A stretch of DNA of 64,000 nt from Anisakis pegreffii (taxonomy: Eukaryota; Nematoda; Chromadorea; Rhabditida; Anisakidae): assembly GCA_035041965.1 (NCBI GenBank), contig JAPYMA010000890.1, positions 1 through 64,000 on the forward strand. The letters run 5' to 3'. Below the pieces are notes generated by a model. The model did not search any database. It was not told the origin of the DNA and saw only the letters and a program-made list of their open reading frames with translations. Below are positions 1 through 11,517 of this stretch, piece by piece (position 1 is the first letter of the stretch; every line of letters starts with the position of its first letter). The translations under genes were made by a program, and so were the position numbers.

Positions 1-480
1 CATTCCAGAAGACCAATTATTTCCATCTCATTAGTGCTTTTAAGAATTATTATATTCCACAGATATATATGATGTATTCGTTTCTCAATTGCTGGCATTT
101 ACGATATAACACACATTCGGGCTGTTCTTTTCTCTTGGGTTGAAGAATGTATCCCGTCTTTCAATATACCAATTTTTGAGGTGGTTATGCCAAACAAAAA
201 CCAGTTTCGAAGTGAAAATTTGAAGAAGAAAACCACTAGTTCTACAGTTTATTTGCGAATGAATTCTTTTCACCGGGTTTGATGACTGGTCCACCAGCTT
301 ATGCAAATGTACAAATTTTCACGTTCATATCCATCGGCAAATTCTGACCAGAACAGAAATGAAAATACGTCGCAAATTATCCCATAAAGGTCGAATTTTG
401 GAGTTCAAGTGTCTTAAATAAACACATGTTAAACGAATGTGATGTTTCTTCCTATCTTGAGTAAAATCTGAGTACCGTCA
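1..480. other. Left edge, no gene seen
   Basis: No convincing exon, RNA gene or repeat unit is visible here. The sequence is AT-rich and unlike the satellite that begins around 480. A 73-codon minus-strand frame lacks family features and flanking splice signals, so I treat it as chance. Confidence 0.5.
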
Positions 481-2450
481 AACAAATCTAGGTAATATAC
501 CTCCAGAGATTGAGGATCTGATTGTGAGTGTAACGGATCATGATTACGAATGCAGAGATTCTAAGCAATCAGATGGTGCAAAGTATTTCATATGTTATCG
601 GGCAAACTTGAGAGTATGGTTACCTTGAAGATGGTAACCTCAATAACGTGTAGAGGTAATGATCTACTGTGATAGAATGTATATGAATGAGCGCTTATCC
701 GCTCGTTATTGATACAGCCTTATGAAAATAGCCATAACTCCTCAAGAAAGAGGAATTGCTCAACAAAATATGTTTTTCTGAATGATGAGATCCAGCTGGA
801 TCGAATGGTGCAAATAAATTGGTATGTTACTGGGCAAACTTGAGAAGACGGTAGCCTTGAAGGTGCCAACCGAGATAGTATTAATAAAATACCTGTATCT
901 CCTCAACTAAGCCAAATTGCTCGGTAAAATTTATAATTTTCTGATTCTAGAGGTTCTGCTGGATCGATCTATGAAATGAAAATCACATGTTTCCGGGCAA
1001 ACCTGAGAAGATGGTTAGCTCGAAGACCGCAATCCGCCTGTTGCTATATTAACGTATTGATTTCTCTATAGCGATCAATGTAGATGAATGATGAGCGCGA
1101 CTGCGCTAGTAGAAATAGATCCAAGAAAATTGCTATATCTCCTCAGCTAAGCAAAATCGCTCGGCAAAATATATGTTTTTCTGAATGTAGAGATCCAGCT
1201 GGATCGAATGGTGCAAATAAATTAGTATGTTACTGGGCAAACTTGAGAAGACGGTAGCCTTGAAGGTGCCAACCGAGATAGTATTAATAAAATACCTGTA
1301 TCTCCTCAACTAAGCCAAATTGCTCGGTAAAATTTATAATTTTCTGATTCTAGAGGTTCTGCTGGATCGATCTATGAAATGAAAATCACATGTTTCCGGG
1401 CAAACCTGAGAAGACGGTTAGCTCGAAGATCGCAATCCGCCTGTTGCTATATTAACGTATTGATTGCTCTATAGTGATCAATGTAGATGAATGATGAGTG
1501 CGACTGCGCTAGTAGAAATAGATTTTAAAAAATTGCTATATCTCCTCAGCTAAGCAAAATCGCTCGGCAAAATATATGTTTTTCTGAATGTAGAGATCCA
1601 GCTGGATCGAATGGTGCAAATAAATTGGTATGTTACTGGGCAAACTTGAGAAGACGGTAGCCTTGAAGGTGCCAACCGAGATAGTATTAATAAAATACCT
1701 GTATCTCCTCAACTAAGCCAAATTGCTCGGTAAAATTTATAATTTTCTGATTCTAGAGGTTCTGCTGGATCGATCTATGAAATGAAAATCACATGTTTCC
1801 GGGCAAACCTGAGAAGACGGTTAGCTCGAAGACCGCAATCCGCCTGTTGCTATATTAACGTATTGATTTCTCTATAGTGATCAATGTAGATGAATGATGA
1901 GCGCGACTGCGCTCATTGGAGAGCATCAAAGAAAAATGCCTAATCTCCTCAGCTGAGCAGAATCGCTCTGCAAAATATATGTTTGTCTGAATGTAGAGAT
2001 CCAGCTGGATCGAATGGTGCAAATAAATTCATGTGTTACTGGGCAAACTTGAGAAGACGGTAACCTTGAAGGTGCCAACCAAGATAGTATTAATAAAATA
2101 CCTGTATCTCCTCAACTAAGCCAAATTGCTCGGTAAACTTTATGACATTCTGAAGATGTTATCCTCTATCGAGCTCTTATAACGTGTAGTGGTATTGATC
2201 TACAGTGATAGAATGTACATGAATGAGCGTTTATGCGCTCGTTATTGATATAGCCTAATGAACGTAACCATAACTCCTGAAGAAAGCGGAATTGATCAAA
2301 AAAATATCTGTTTTTTCTGAACGTAGAGGTTCCGTTGGATCGAATCGTGTAAAGAAGTTCAAATGTCACTGGTAAAGCTGAGAAATCGCTTTGTTAGCCA
2401 GAGTGCCGTTAGGCTGAATGTGGTTATTGTAATAACGCTAGATTTTCGTA
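480..2450. repeat. Tandem satellite, monomer about 200 bp
   Basis: The same roughly 200-bp sentence recurs head to tail. Recognisable stretches in each monomer are 'gggcaaacttgagaag', 'tatctcctcaactaagc', 'ttgctcgg(t/c)aaaat' and 'gatcgaatggtgcaaa'. Outer monomers near 480-800 and 2140-2450 are diverged, while the centre is nearly identical between copies, the usual pattern of a satellite homogenised in its middle. No coding potential is seen. The same family continues at 3657-4440 beyond a transposon. Confidence 0.9.
780..2160. repeat. 403-bp higher-order dimer repeat
   Basis: The word 'gagaagacggta(g/a)cctt' begins at 842, 1245, 1648 and 2051, an exact spacing of 403 each time. Each 403-bp unit contains two diverged about 200-bp monomers: type A carries 'ccttgaaggtgccaacc', type B carries 'agctcgaaga(t/c)cgcaatccg'. 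Units differ from each other by only a few substitutions, far less than A differs from B. This is a true higher-order repeat that arose by recent amplification of an A-B pair. Confidence 0.9.
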
Positions 2451-3039
2451 CATTTTGATCGCCTACATCATGTTCAGGTTGTGTCAGAGCTTATTCTTTT
2501 CACTGCTTTAATATTTCTTAATGTAAGTCTTATAGATTAATTCCAGTAAATTCACCGAATCGAATTTTATTTTCAGAGAACTCAGGACTGATTGACTTGA
2601 CTCGGTGCAATTGAGCAAACTTCCAAATCATTCCAATTAATTTCATCGTTACCAACTCCTAATGAAATAATTCTTACGAGGAAACCTCACGAATTTACCC
2701 CCGCGTTTCGTAATGAGGCCTATATCATTTTGTAGGGCTCGTGCAGCTAAGCACACATAATGCGACGAAATTGCGGGAGGCCTCTACAATTTGTGGACGA
2801 CTGCGCAATGTTCATCGATTCCCAAATTTTGTAATTCGCCTTGATGTAAAATGGTTAACGTGTTTGAACTTGTGAATCCAACCCGCAGATGCCTTTATCG
2901 TTGATCACTTCTTTGAGCTTCACCGACAGTGCTCTAATCTGATACATGTTTCCTTTCTTCCAAAATCGCGTAGCCATTTCATATCATTTTTATTGTTGAC
3001 AAACCTGAACGATGAAGGTGGTCTGTGTCCATCACTCGT

Positions 3040-3456
3040 TCAGCGGTAGAAATCAATTGCACGATGAACATCCGATGCGCTAATAAGTTTCCCGTTGCTG
3101 AAAGCAACTTTATCCGGAACAACGAGGACACCATCATCTATATTCTCCGACGATTCACATTCATCCTCACTCTCACTGCAAATTTTTTCATCCTCCTCCA
3201 CCTCCAACTCGTCACCCTCCTCATGTTGCATAATAATATCGGCGAGTCTTTGCGCCATTTTTTTCTCCGCTCTGGTTGCCGAAGAAGCATCTCTTTTTTT
3301 GTTTTTTAAATTTTTGATTTTTCTTTTTTTTCTTTCACGTTTCTCGGTAGTAGCAGTTGATTTATCACAACTTTTTTTAAACGTCAGCAGGGAGAAAAAA
3401 GTTTCGCAAGCATGGGGAATCGAACCACCGGGCGCTCGCACTTGAGGCAGGCGCAC
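3040..3456 (-). pseudogene. Transposon-borne ORF, possible CENP-B-type DNA-binding remnant
   Basis: A 138-codon frame lies inside the inverted repeats. Its first 16 codons come from the tRNA-like block, so the true start may be the internal Met of 'MAQRLADII'. It has a lysine/arginine-rich stretch, then an acidic stretch, and ends with 'AIDFYR' before a stop. Downstream in another frame (about 2910-2850) lies 'GWIHKFKHVNHF.SRRITKF', which resembles the second helix-turn-helix of CENP-B/Tigger transposases. The broken frame suggests decay. No catalytic DDE region is present in the 978 bp. Confidence 0.45.
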
Positions 3457-3475
3457 TACCCGTCAGGTCAAGCCG
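3403..3475 (-). other. tRNA-like block inside the transposon
   Basis: On the minus strand the block has a box-A-like stretch 'tgacgggtagtgcg' and an exact box B 'ggttcgattcc' at tRNA-like spacing, with a 'gcctgcct' segment where the anticodon arm would lie. The T stem pairs poorly and no clean acceptor stem is visible, so it is a tRNA-derived pseudogene or an internal Pol III promoter, not a functional tRNA. It overlaps the start of the minus-strand frame at 3040-3456. Confidence 0.55.
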
Positions 3476-3656
3476 CCGATGTCGAGATGAAATTTAGAAA
3501 CCCACTTCAATACACCGAAAACCTCTTTCGCGCCATAACTCGTGTCCTCCCTGTCCGCTGCAAAAATTTTTTGCATATCCGTGATCAGCTGCATGAGCCC
3601 TACAAAACGATATAGGTCTCATTCCGAAAGGCGGGGGTAAGTTCATGAGGTTTCCT

Positions 3657-4440
3657 AGTCAGATACTACCCGGCAAACCTGAGGGTACCGGTACCTTGAA
3701 GATCGTAATGCCTGTAGTGCTACATTAATGTGTACAATTGATCTATGGTGATACAATGTATTTGAATGAGTGCCTGTACGCTAATTGAGATGGCTTTAGA
3801 AAAATAGCTATATCTCCTCAAGAAAGCAAGATCGCTCGGCAAAACACATGTTTCTCTAAATCTAGAGATTCTGAGCAATCGAATGCCGCAAAGAAATTCA
3901 GATGCTATCGGCCAAACCTGAGAATACCGGTACCTTGAAGATCGTAGCGCCTATAGCGCAAGAGTAATGCATATGTTTATCTAAAGTGATCAGGAGTATA
4001 TGAACGATGTGATTACGGTAGACTGGATCATGGCAACCTATATATCATCGAGAAAATAGCTATATCTCTTCAAGAAATGGGAATTTCTCCACAAAATTTA
4101 TGTTTTTCTTATTGTTGAGGACCAGCTGAATTCAATGGTACAAAAAAGTTCATATATATTCGGGCAAAGCCGAGAGTACGGTTAGCCTGGAGATGGCAAT
4201 CTGCATATTGCTATATGAACGTATTGATTGATTAACAGTGATGAATTTACATGAATGAGCGCGATTGTGCTATTTGAGATAGATCTCAGAAATTAGCTAT
4301 ATCTCCTCAAGTAAGCAAAATCTCTGAGCAAAATATAAATTTTTCTGAATGCAGGAATACTGCTGGATCGAATGTATATAGAAATTCACATGCTGTTGGG
4401 CAAACTTGCGGATATGGTTAGCTCAAACATCAAGATAGCC
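3657..4440. repeat. Diverged satellite monomers right of the transposon
   Basis: About four degenerate copies of the about 200-bp monomer are present, recognised by 'gggcaaagccgagagtacgg', 'atatctcctcaag' and 'ttctgaatgcaggaata'. They are more diverged than the block at 780-2160. The array decays into unique sequence by about 4450. Confidence 0.8.
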
Positions 4441-6344
4441 CGAAAATGATTCATTACTGATTGTCTTTGATCTTAAAGAATCTGATGAATTGGTATTTGT
4501 TTGACTGGCTATCGGTATCAAACTGTTGATGTGATGTAAATTACTGCATGCCGCCAATGTATTTGATCAACTTCAGTAGTCATTACTGTTTCATGAAGAT
4601 CATTGATCGGCAGTGACCAATGCACCATCATTTATTTTTGATCAACAGTGATCAATACACCATCACTTATTTGCGTGCGTTGTTCAGTGAGCATTTTCAA
4701 CGTTGTGGTATGTTCGATGCGCTTTGATATTGTGCTGTGAGTATGATTGTGATGTGTTTGATTTATGATAGTGCTTGATGGGTTTTTGGCATTGAATTTA
4801 TTGAGTTAGGTGCTATTTAGGGGGACATTCAGTTTACCTTTTGCTCTAACTGATTGAATAGTGTTACTAACAGATTGCCAGGATTGATTAATATTGTAAA
4901 TTGATAAACAATCACGACATATCGCTGACTGATAATCCATGGTGAATGATTCTCTTTCTAGGATATTAGGACGCGTGATGGATCACGGCCGATGGCATCG
5001 AGCGAATGGTATGGTAGGATTACTTGATCTGAATGGGGTGAGTATTGATGATTCGATTTGTGCTTAATTGGTAAATACAGCATCGTGATATTTGTTTTGA
5101 CATGTTGATATAATCATTGTATTGGTACTTTTTTAGGATGGTGTTTGAAGTGCGGCCAGATGTTGTGCACCTCGTCAAGATGGCAAATGTCGGCCCTACA
5201 TGAGGATGAAGATGTAGATTTGCGACAAAATGGAATATCTCAATGATGCGTTCAAGATCATGATCTTATATGACAACATCACAATCTTAAAATCCATATG
5301 AAAACACGACGCAGGTTGTATCAACGCACCTCAGGCCAGTTTTTCAACATTTTGAACTTTAGTATCATTTATACTTTTTAAGCTTTTCTAGTATCTTACA
5401 TAGGACCGTTATAAATGAGAATCAGTTGACTGAGCACCATATTTTTTTGCATTATTTGGTTGATGTATATAACAGAGGAAAAAAATTACAATTGAACCGT
5501 AGTGAGTGACCACCTTTTTACATCCTTCGTTTTTAATTCATTCATTTGGTTACAACATTAATGTGTTTCTAAATGTTGATCATTGCTTATATGAAGATTT
5601 GCAAAATTATTATTTGTGCATATATTGTCAAGTTCAATTGTGTTACATGAGCATGTATCAATAACATGAATGCTTAATATGTAATGTCTCATGTTATTTC
5701 CTGAGCCTCTGGATGAACTACCTGTTTATGTTTGAGTGTGATGTTTCAAAATTGTTGAGTTTTATGTTCAGTGCATGTTGAGAAACACCTCGGTGACGTT
5801 CCAAACATTCAGTAGGAAAATGTTATCTAAAAATTACCTCAATTTGAGTGGTTCTAGCTCGGTAGGTTCTAAGCCTGTCTAAGGTTTATGCATGTAGCTT
5901 GAAGAAAGGTCCGAACTTCATGCGCATGCCTCACTTCAGATATTTAGATCAGACTCGGCATGGTGCATAAGCTCTTGGAAGTGGTAAATTTTTGAAGGCA
6001 CGGATATTGTATGAAAGCAATTGTTCCAGTTGTGGGAGGGAGTGCAACTAGTGATGATGATAATTACACTGGCACATTAAAAAACATTCCTTCAAAAATT
6101 GAGTTTCAATAGTGTAGGGTATGAAGAGCCTTATGGTGGTAGCTGTAGGTCTGGAAAGTTCGCCTGGACCACTCACCCGAAGAGTCGAGTCGCTAGTTGG
6201 TGACTCGAAGAACGTCTTCTTGGTAGTGCTGTTTAGCGACAGCTGAATTGAGTCGATAGCGATATCATGTGTGCAGTCAATGGTCATTTTAAAAAAGCAT
6301 GTTTTGATTGCATGGGTGATCCCAACCCGTCGAGCTGCCAATAA
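4441..6344. other. Intergenic; one exon-like pair, otherwise nothing clear
   Basis: Mostly AT-rich unique sequence. One candidate exon, 4962-5037 (+), has a good acceptor (tctctttctag) and donor (gtgagt), is open in one frame, and is followed after a 99-bp gap by another acceptor at 5137. Joined, they give only a 23-codon frame starting at an internal ATG, so coding is doubtful; a non-coding transcript is as likely. The minus-strand frame at 6048-6341 shows no family features. Confidence 0.35.
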
Positions 6345-6625
6345 GAGGGGCTAGGTTTAGGTAACTGCGACAGGCGTTCCCCGCCTACTGGCAGTCTCGG
6401 CGAATCGGGGAGAAATACTTAAAAATATGTTGATGATGCTTACCAGGGTATCGTCATCATTCATCTTCGAAATAAAGTACGGGCGTTCCCGGCCCGAGGA
6501 AGGCGCCGATTTGACCGGGGTTAGGGAATTGCGCGTAAGTTGGCCTGAGTAGTGCCTTCGGGCATTTGCTCAGGTAACGAGGGTTCCCGGACTCACTGTG
6601 CGCACTTTCTCTTAACAGGGGGGAA
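6345..6625. other. GC-rich island, probable repeat or retroelement remnant
   Basis: This stretch is far more GC-rich than anything around it. It contains related short words 'aggcgttccccgcct' and 'gggcgttcccggccc'. On the minus strand, short open frames are rich in Pro/Arg/Gly (for example 'SPRFAETASRRGTP') and are interrupted by stops. There is a 'tgatgatg...gtcatcat' hairpin near 6430-6460. I tested it by eye against spliced-leader RNA, U1, U2, U6, SRP and 5S RNA and found no match. A decayed repeat or foreign insert is most likely; a structured RNA is not excluded. Confidence 0.4.
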
Positions 6626-7644
6626 TTATGATCGGGTTGACCATTGACTGGCCCATATGAAATCGTTTCACTCAGTTCAATGTTGCTAAATGTGTTACAA
6701 GAAGAAATCTCTTAGGTGTTTGTGGTTACTCGCCGAAGCTTATCTATTTGCTACTATCATAATGCATTCATACAACATCGCTGATGCTATCCCTGTTTCC
6801 CCTGCCAGTTTGATTATCATCTCTTGCTAGTGCCACCGAAATAACCTAGAAGATGGGATTTGAATACTACCAAAATGATGAATCAGTACCTTTGCTTTCA
6901 GCAATTCACCATATTTGAGAGCTTTCACACATGCTGATGCTGAGCTAGGTGTCTGTGGTTTAGCTTGTACACCGGGTTTGGACTTCCCTTTAGGCTGCTG
7001 GCGTGAACTCTTCTCAGGCTCAAGACTGACTGAGTCATAACTTCTCGAGGGAAGGTGGCTTCGAGAAACATTTCCGAAATAAAACTCTGGAAAGTTTGAC
7101 AATTACCAGCATAGTTATCACATGTCAATAGTGCCACTGAAATAATTCGGGAGTTTCTTCGAACGTTTCGTGCAAATATTCAGACTAAAGGGGTAGTTCA
7201 AAGTATGAATAGTAGAGTTTTCCACCCATAAAATTGGTGTGTTATGGAAACTCACTAAAGTAGTCCCTGAAAATCCCTGTGTCAAAGCTGATGGCTATTG
7301 TATAAAGATGAAAATCCCTCTGTCATATTTCGATGAGGTTTTGTTTGGAATGATGCTTCGTTTTTTGTTGTTCACTTGTTGCATTTTCCACATCGTTGAA
7401 TGATATTTTTCACAACGTTGAATAAAAGTTTTTATCACTTGTTCCATGACCTGTTCACCAAAATTTGGGGTGACCTTTGAAGATCCCGAATTATGGTGAC
7501 AGGTCATCTTTTTGTGGTGGTGAACGGGCGAAGCCCGTGTAATTGTTGGGAGGAAACAGTGAAAATGGAGGCATAACTTCAAAATTATTCTTATATATAG
7601 TGGAGGAGGTGACTGCTGCAAATTCTCTAATTTATGTATGAATA
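6626..7644. other. Intergenic, no gene recognised
   Basis: Two overlapping minus-strand frames (6827-7137) and one at 7295-7651 have no recognisable family or splice context. A perfect small hairpin, ACGGGC-GAA-GCCCGT, lies at 7524-7538 just upstream of a LINE-like fragment and may belong to it. Confidence 0.4.
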
Positions 7645-7800
7645 ATAACACTCAACGCTCCTTTTCGAACAGAGTAAAGCTATGTGGCGAACTTCCGTCA
7701 CATCTTCAAAAAAGTATTTTCTTGTTTAGAAGCAGAATTAATAAACTATCTACCTCTCGTTTCACATCGACCATTAATTTTGTTAGATCACCTTCAATAT
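7645..7800 (+). mobile_element. LINE (jockey/CR1-like) 3' end fragment
   Basis: Plus-strand translation from about 7652 gives 'RSFSNRVKLCGELPSHLQ' followed by 'FRSRINKL'. This matches the end of many non-LTR retrotransposon ORF2 proteins, where a phrase of the type 'FF..RVV..WN.LP..VV....FK..L' precedes the stop. Only the tail is present and it is already diverged. A second LINE piece lies at 63139-63333. Confidence 0.45.
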
Positions 7801-9785
7801 TATGGATCTAGGCATACATGAATGTCATTATCGATTAAGTATACACTTCCCGATTTCATTGCGTGATGTGTTCATGCTTATTTTCGTTTCTACTTTACTT
7901 GTTTTTATCTTAGAATTTCTTTCTTAGTGCTAAGTCTTTCTCGAGTGAGACCTGCAATTATATACATTAGCACAGGCCCTAATACAGGCTTTTAGGTAGC
8001 AGTTATTCTGTAGAATTAGCAGCGGACTTGGTTGAAATCACAGAAGTTGCTGTGCACTGAATTATAGGTTATGTCATGAACTTATGATCGTTTGGTGATC
8101 GTTAGTGTAGCGAATGTGAGGAATTCACCAATTCGCAGACATCGTGAGTGGTTGGTGATAATTGGAAAATTGAAATTGGGTTGTTTGGCGAGTTCGATTT
8201 GGAATTTCGCAGCTAATTTGATTGGAGCCTTTGCAAAAATTTTAATTTGAGTTTTAGTGGCGAGTTTAATTCGCGGTTTTTACGACATTTTGACTGGCTT
8301 CAGCTTCTTTCGAAAGCGAAATTATGGGATGCGGCAGTAATGCATCTTACAATCATCCTGTCTGAAGGCAGGAAATTTTGAGATGCTTTCACGAACTGCT
8401 TTTAGAACATAAAAAAAATATAGAACACGAAATTCACAAACTGTTCTTTCGAATACCATTTTGTTACAAATTTGTTGTTTTTAATTCCCACCACGCAGTT
8501 GAAAAAAGGTAGCCATCCGTCTTTGGGGTATTCGGATATGAGTGATATAGAAACGATGCACCTGGTCTGTTTAAATTTATCTGCTCAGATCAAATGCTTC
8601 TAGCCGGGAACTTCTTGTGAATATCCATATAAATGAAGTTCAAAACCATAATTTGAGCAAATCTTGAAGGAATCAATTCCATCAGGCATTGCATTGAATT
8701 TTCCGATGAATTTTATTCGTAAGTAGAACGAAACTAATTTTTGCATGTTCAAGATGATTTGAAGAAATTTGGAGGCTTTGCATTGTGCTGAATGGTCATT
8801 TTAATATGACTGCGAAATTTTGCTATTATTCGCTGAATGACTTTTTCGATGAAATGTTAATATCTGGGAAGTTTGAAATCATGAATTGCGATTATACGTT
8901 ACTTGCGGAACAAGACAAGTGATGAGGAGAAACGTATGAAGAAAATCTGTAGTCCTATGAGAAGAGTTAGAGAATGTAGGCGCAAACTGAAATGATCGGC
9001 GCGAAATTGCGCATTCCGCAAATAACGTAACACTTCAGTTTATTGAGTTCAGAATTACAATTCATGGTATTTTAAGAAAATGATTGTATTTAATCACTTT
9101 CAGCTCGTCACAATGATCATTTCAGATAAACCAAGGATAATCTCTACTCGTTTTATTGCTTCATTTGTTCATAACATACTACTCACATGAACGATCACGT
9201 TAACCAGTAATACTTTCTTCGAGAAGTTCAAAGTGTATTATTCACGTGCAATAATCACTAAACATACGTCGTTAAATACGGGGTAACTAACCTCGAAATT
9301 AATTGTTGCATGCACAGACACTCTCAGCTCTTGTGTTGATATAATTAGAAAGCGTCATTCTCTGTCGTCATTGCATCTTATCGAAATTGCATGAAAACAT
9401 CACCGATTAACCGATATTGATCAATGAAACACTCCTTTCTATCTTACTGCCGTTTAGTGTCATCATGTTTCGATCTGAATGTCTATGCAGCTTTTAAATC
9501 TATTGGATATTATCACCTATATTCGTCGAAATTACCATTGTAATCTATCCATCGCATTCACTGTAACAATCAACAATATATTTTGATGATCATTCTTAGT
9601 CACTGAAAGATTACTGAATTTGAAATATTCGATTATAATATTTCACTGAAAAATGATTTAGTCATTGAATAGCACTAATGATCTATCGAATAATTGCGCA
9701 ATTGAACATATTTTCAAATATCGAAATATTATTAAAAATAATTTGAATATTTATCAGTAAATCTGTTATCACTGAACCGTTTATA
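7801..9785. other. Intergenic, nothing recognised
   Basis: AT-rich unique sequence without convincing exons, RNA genes or long repeats. It contains several 'gcgaaatt' / 'ttggtgat' words but no ordered array. Promoter elements of the downstream hydrolase gene presumably lie at its right end; I cannot point to specific sites. Confidence 0.4.
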
Positions 9786-9905
9786 ATGCTCACGTTCTTC
9801 AGACCTTTCAAATTGTTTGTGGTGGTGTATCGCTTTCTGTATATTTTATCCCATGCACTGAATTTCAGAGAGTTACTCATTAGAACAAGGAATCACATCT
9901 CAGTC

Positions 9906-11517
9906 ATGTCACTTAAAAAAATACTTCGTCCCGCGGTGCTATATTGTCATGGACTTGGTGCCACTTCAACCAGCGGCATTGCTTACGACATCAAGAAGTT
10001 AACTGAAAGTCGACAATTTGTTTTCAGAAGGTCATATGCGTTTTTTTTTTTGAGTATTCATTTGAACATTTCTTTGTTCCGTGGCAATTCATTCCGGTTA
10101 TCTATGTTTCTCATGCAATTGTGTTTTGAAGTTTACAGTGTGAACTATCGTGATACGGGCAATTTGAAGCGTATATGGAATGTAGATCATTGGATGGAAG
10201 ATATTCTCACGGAGATCAACGCTCTCGGTCGACCTATCATACTCATTGGAAACAGTGCAGGATGTCATAGTAAGGCGCTTTACTGACATTTGTTTTCGTC
10301 GAAACAAATTGACCGAATATCTTCCTTACTTCAGCCATTCTTGCAGTGTTTTAATCGTTTCAGTTCTGATGAAGAATTCTATACAGTTGTCAGAATTGAA
10401 TTGCACTTTGAGGTGTTCTTCGCGCAGCACTCCTGAAACAAGACGCTGTCAAAGGCCTCATACTCATGGCACCTGGTGTTGGTCTGAATTTTGACAGCTA
10501 CTCGTCCATCGTCTTACCACATCTTCGTTCGCAACTTCAGTGCGGAAGAACTGCTCTCCATCCACCTGCTCCCAATGGTGTACCTGTCCTTATCGATCTG
10601 AAGTGCTTGACGCGTTTTGTTGAAGCATGTATTTCTTCAACCATTATTCACCAAGAAAAGTCGTTGTGTTTTGTTAGACACATTGTTTCGAAGAGCTATT
10701 TTCAACGTTACTGAATTTGTATATCAAGGCTGTTCTGCTGAGTTTGGATGCAGAACTTATTGCTGGTTTTAGGTATGTCCAAGTAACAGCATGGATCGCA
10801 TCCCGGTTCATTGCCCTATACGAATTGTGCATGGCGATCATGACAAGGTTTCCGAACGATACATTTCATTTCAGTTTTTTTGACTTGAGATTAAGCTTTG
10901 TAATTAGACAACAAAAAGATATTATCGTAAAACGAAACCCTTCAAAAAATTTTTTCATTGCTTCAAGTGCGAAAATAGGATTGCGTTTGATAGGTTGTTC
11001 CGTTGCGAAATGTGGAGACGTTCGTGCGAAAGCTTGAAAGTAAAGATGTTGAAATGGAAGTTTTGAAAGGTGTTGGCCATTATATACCAGTAAGATTAAT
11101 TTCTTATTTGCTTGAACGTTCAATTATGAACAATTCATTTATTTATACAATACAATTGACTAAACTCATAATTCATGTCGAAAACAACACGTAATATAGA
11201 AAGTTAATTTTCATTCAATAGCATTAATTTTCACTTTCATGAAACCCTCAGCTAGCAGAATGAATATCTTTTCTAGATCAGTTTCAAAGATGAGTTGGCT
11301 GAGAGTTCCCTATACATAGAAAAGTTGACATGAAAATGATTCGCTAAATATAATATAGTTTATAAGCTCGAATAAACAACGATTATACTTCACTCAGTTG
11401 AGATTTTATTCTTCAGTGTAGTCAATGATATTTTGATCAAACTTTGTTCAGATAACGAAGAAATTCGAAGTGCTGTTCGATCGTTTACTGCAAATCAGCG
11501 TATTGAAAACGAATTGA
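9906..11517 (+). CDS. ABHD10-like alpha/beta hydrolase (multi-exon)
   Basis: A serine hydrolase of the alpha/beta fold, probably a thioesterase/esterase of the ABHD10 group. Ordered landmarks are 'YCHGLGATSTSG' (oxyanion loop, about 9950), 'IGNSAGCH' (nucleophile elbow GxSxG, about 10248), 'GLILMAPG' (about 10455), 'CPIRIVHGDHDKV' (acid residue, about 10815) and 'VGHYIP' (catalytic His, about 11075). The last intron is clear: donor cca|gtaaga at 11090, acceptor ttcag at 11451; the last exon runs 11452-11517. The chosen start (MSLKK) follows an acceptor-like 'aatttcag'; an upstream Met at 9786 is also in frame. The donor after GNSAGCH (a|gtaagg, 10273) joins the exon at about 10422 in frame. 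Junctions around 10030-10131 and 10630-10770 are unresolved. An AATAAA lies at 11661. All catalytic residues are present, so the gene looks intact. Confidence 0.75.

Larger units (their letters stand above)
2679..3656. mobile_element. 978-bp DNA transposon with about 70-bp terminal inverted repeats
   Basis: Positions 2679-2748 and the reverse complement of 3587-3656 match over about 70 bp with a handful of mismatches. Both ends begin AGGAAACCTCA and both contain 'acccccgc' and 'ttttgtagggctc'. Weaker symmetry may extend inward. I see no convincing target-site duplication: the flanks read 'cttacg' and 'agtcag'. The inside carries a minus-strand open frame and a tRNA-like block. It is probably a non-autonomous or decayed element; a CENP-B/pogo-like origin is possible from the inner frame but unproven. 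Confidence 0.8.

Noticed and set aside
480..2450. CRISPR array or regularly spaced repeat system
   Set aside because: Units are about 200/403 bp with no unique spacers, in a eukaryotic setting; it is a satellite.
3403..3475. Functional tRNA gene
   Set aside because: Boxes A and B are present, but T stem and acceptor stem do not pair properly, and it lies inside a transposon.
6345..6625. Spliced-leader, U1 or other structural RNA gene in the GC-rich island
   Set aside because: No nematode spliced-leader sequence, Sm site or known snRNA core is present; the 'gcttaccagg' word alone is not enough.
6824..7150. Possible pair of direct repeats around 'tagtgccac(c/t)gaaataa'
   Set aside because: Only about 17 bp match and the flanks differ; chance or very old, not enough to define an element.
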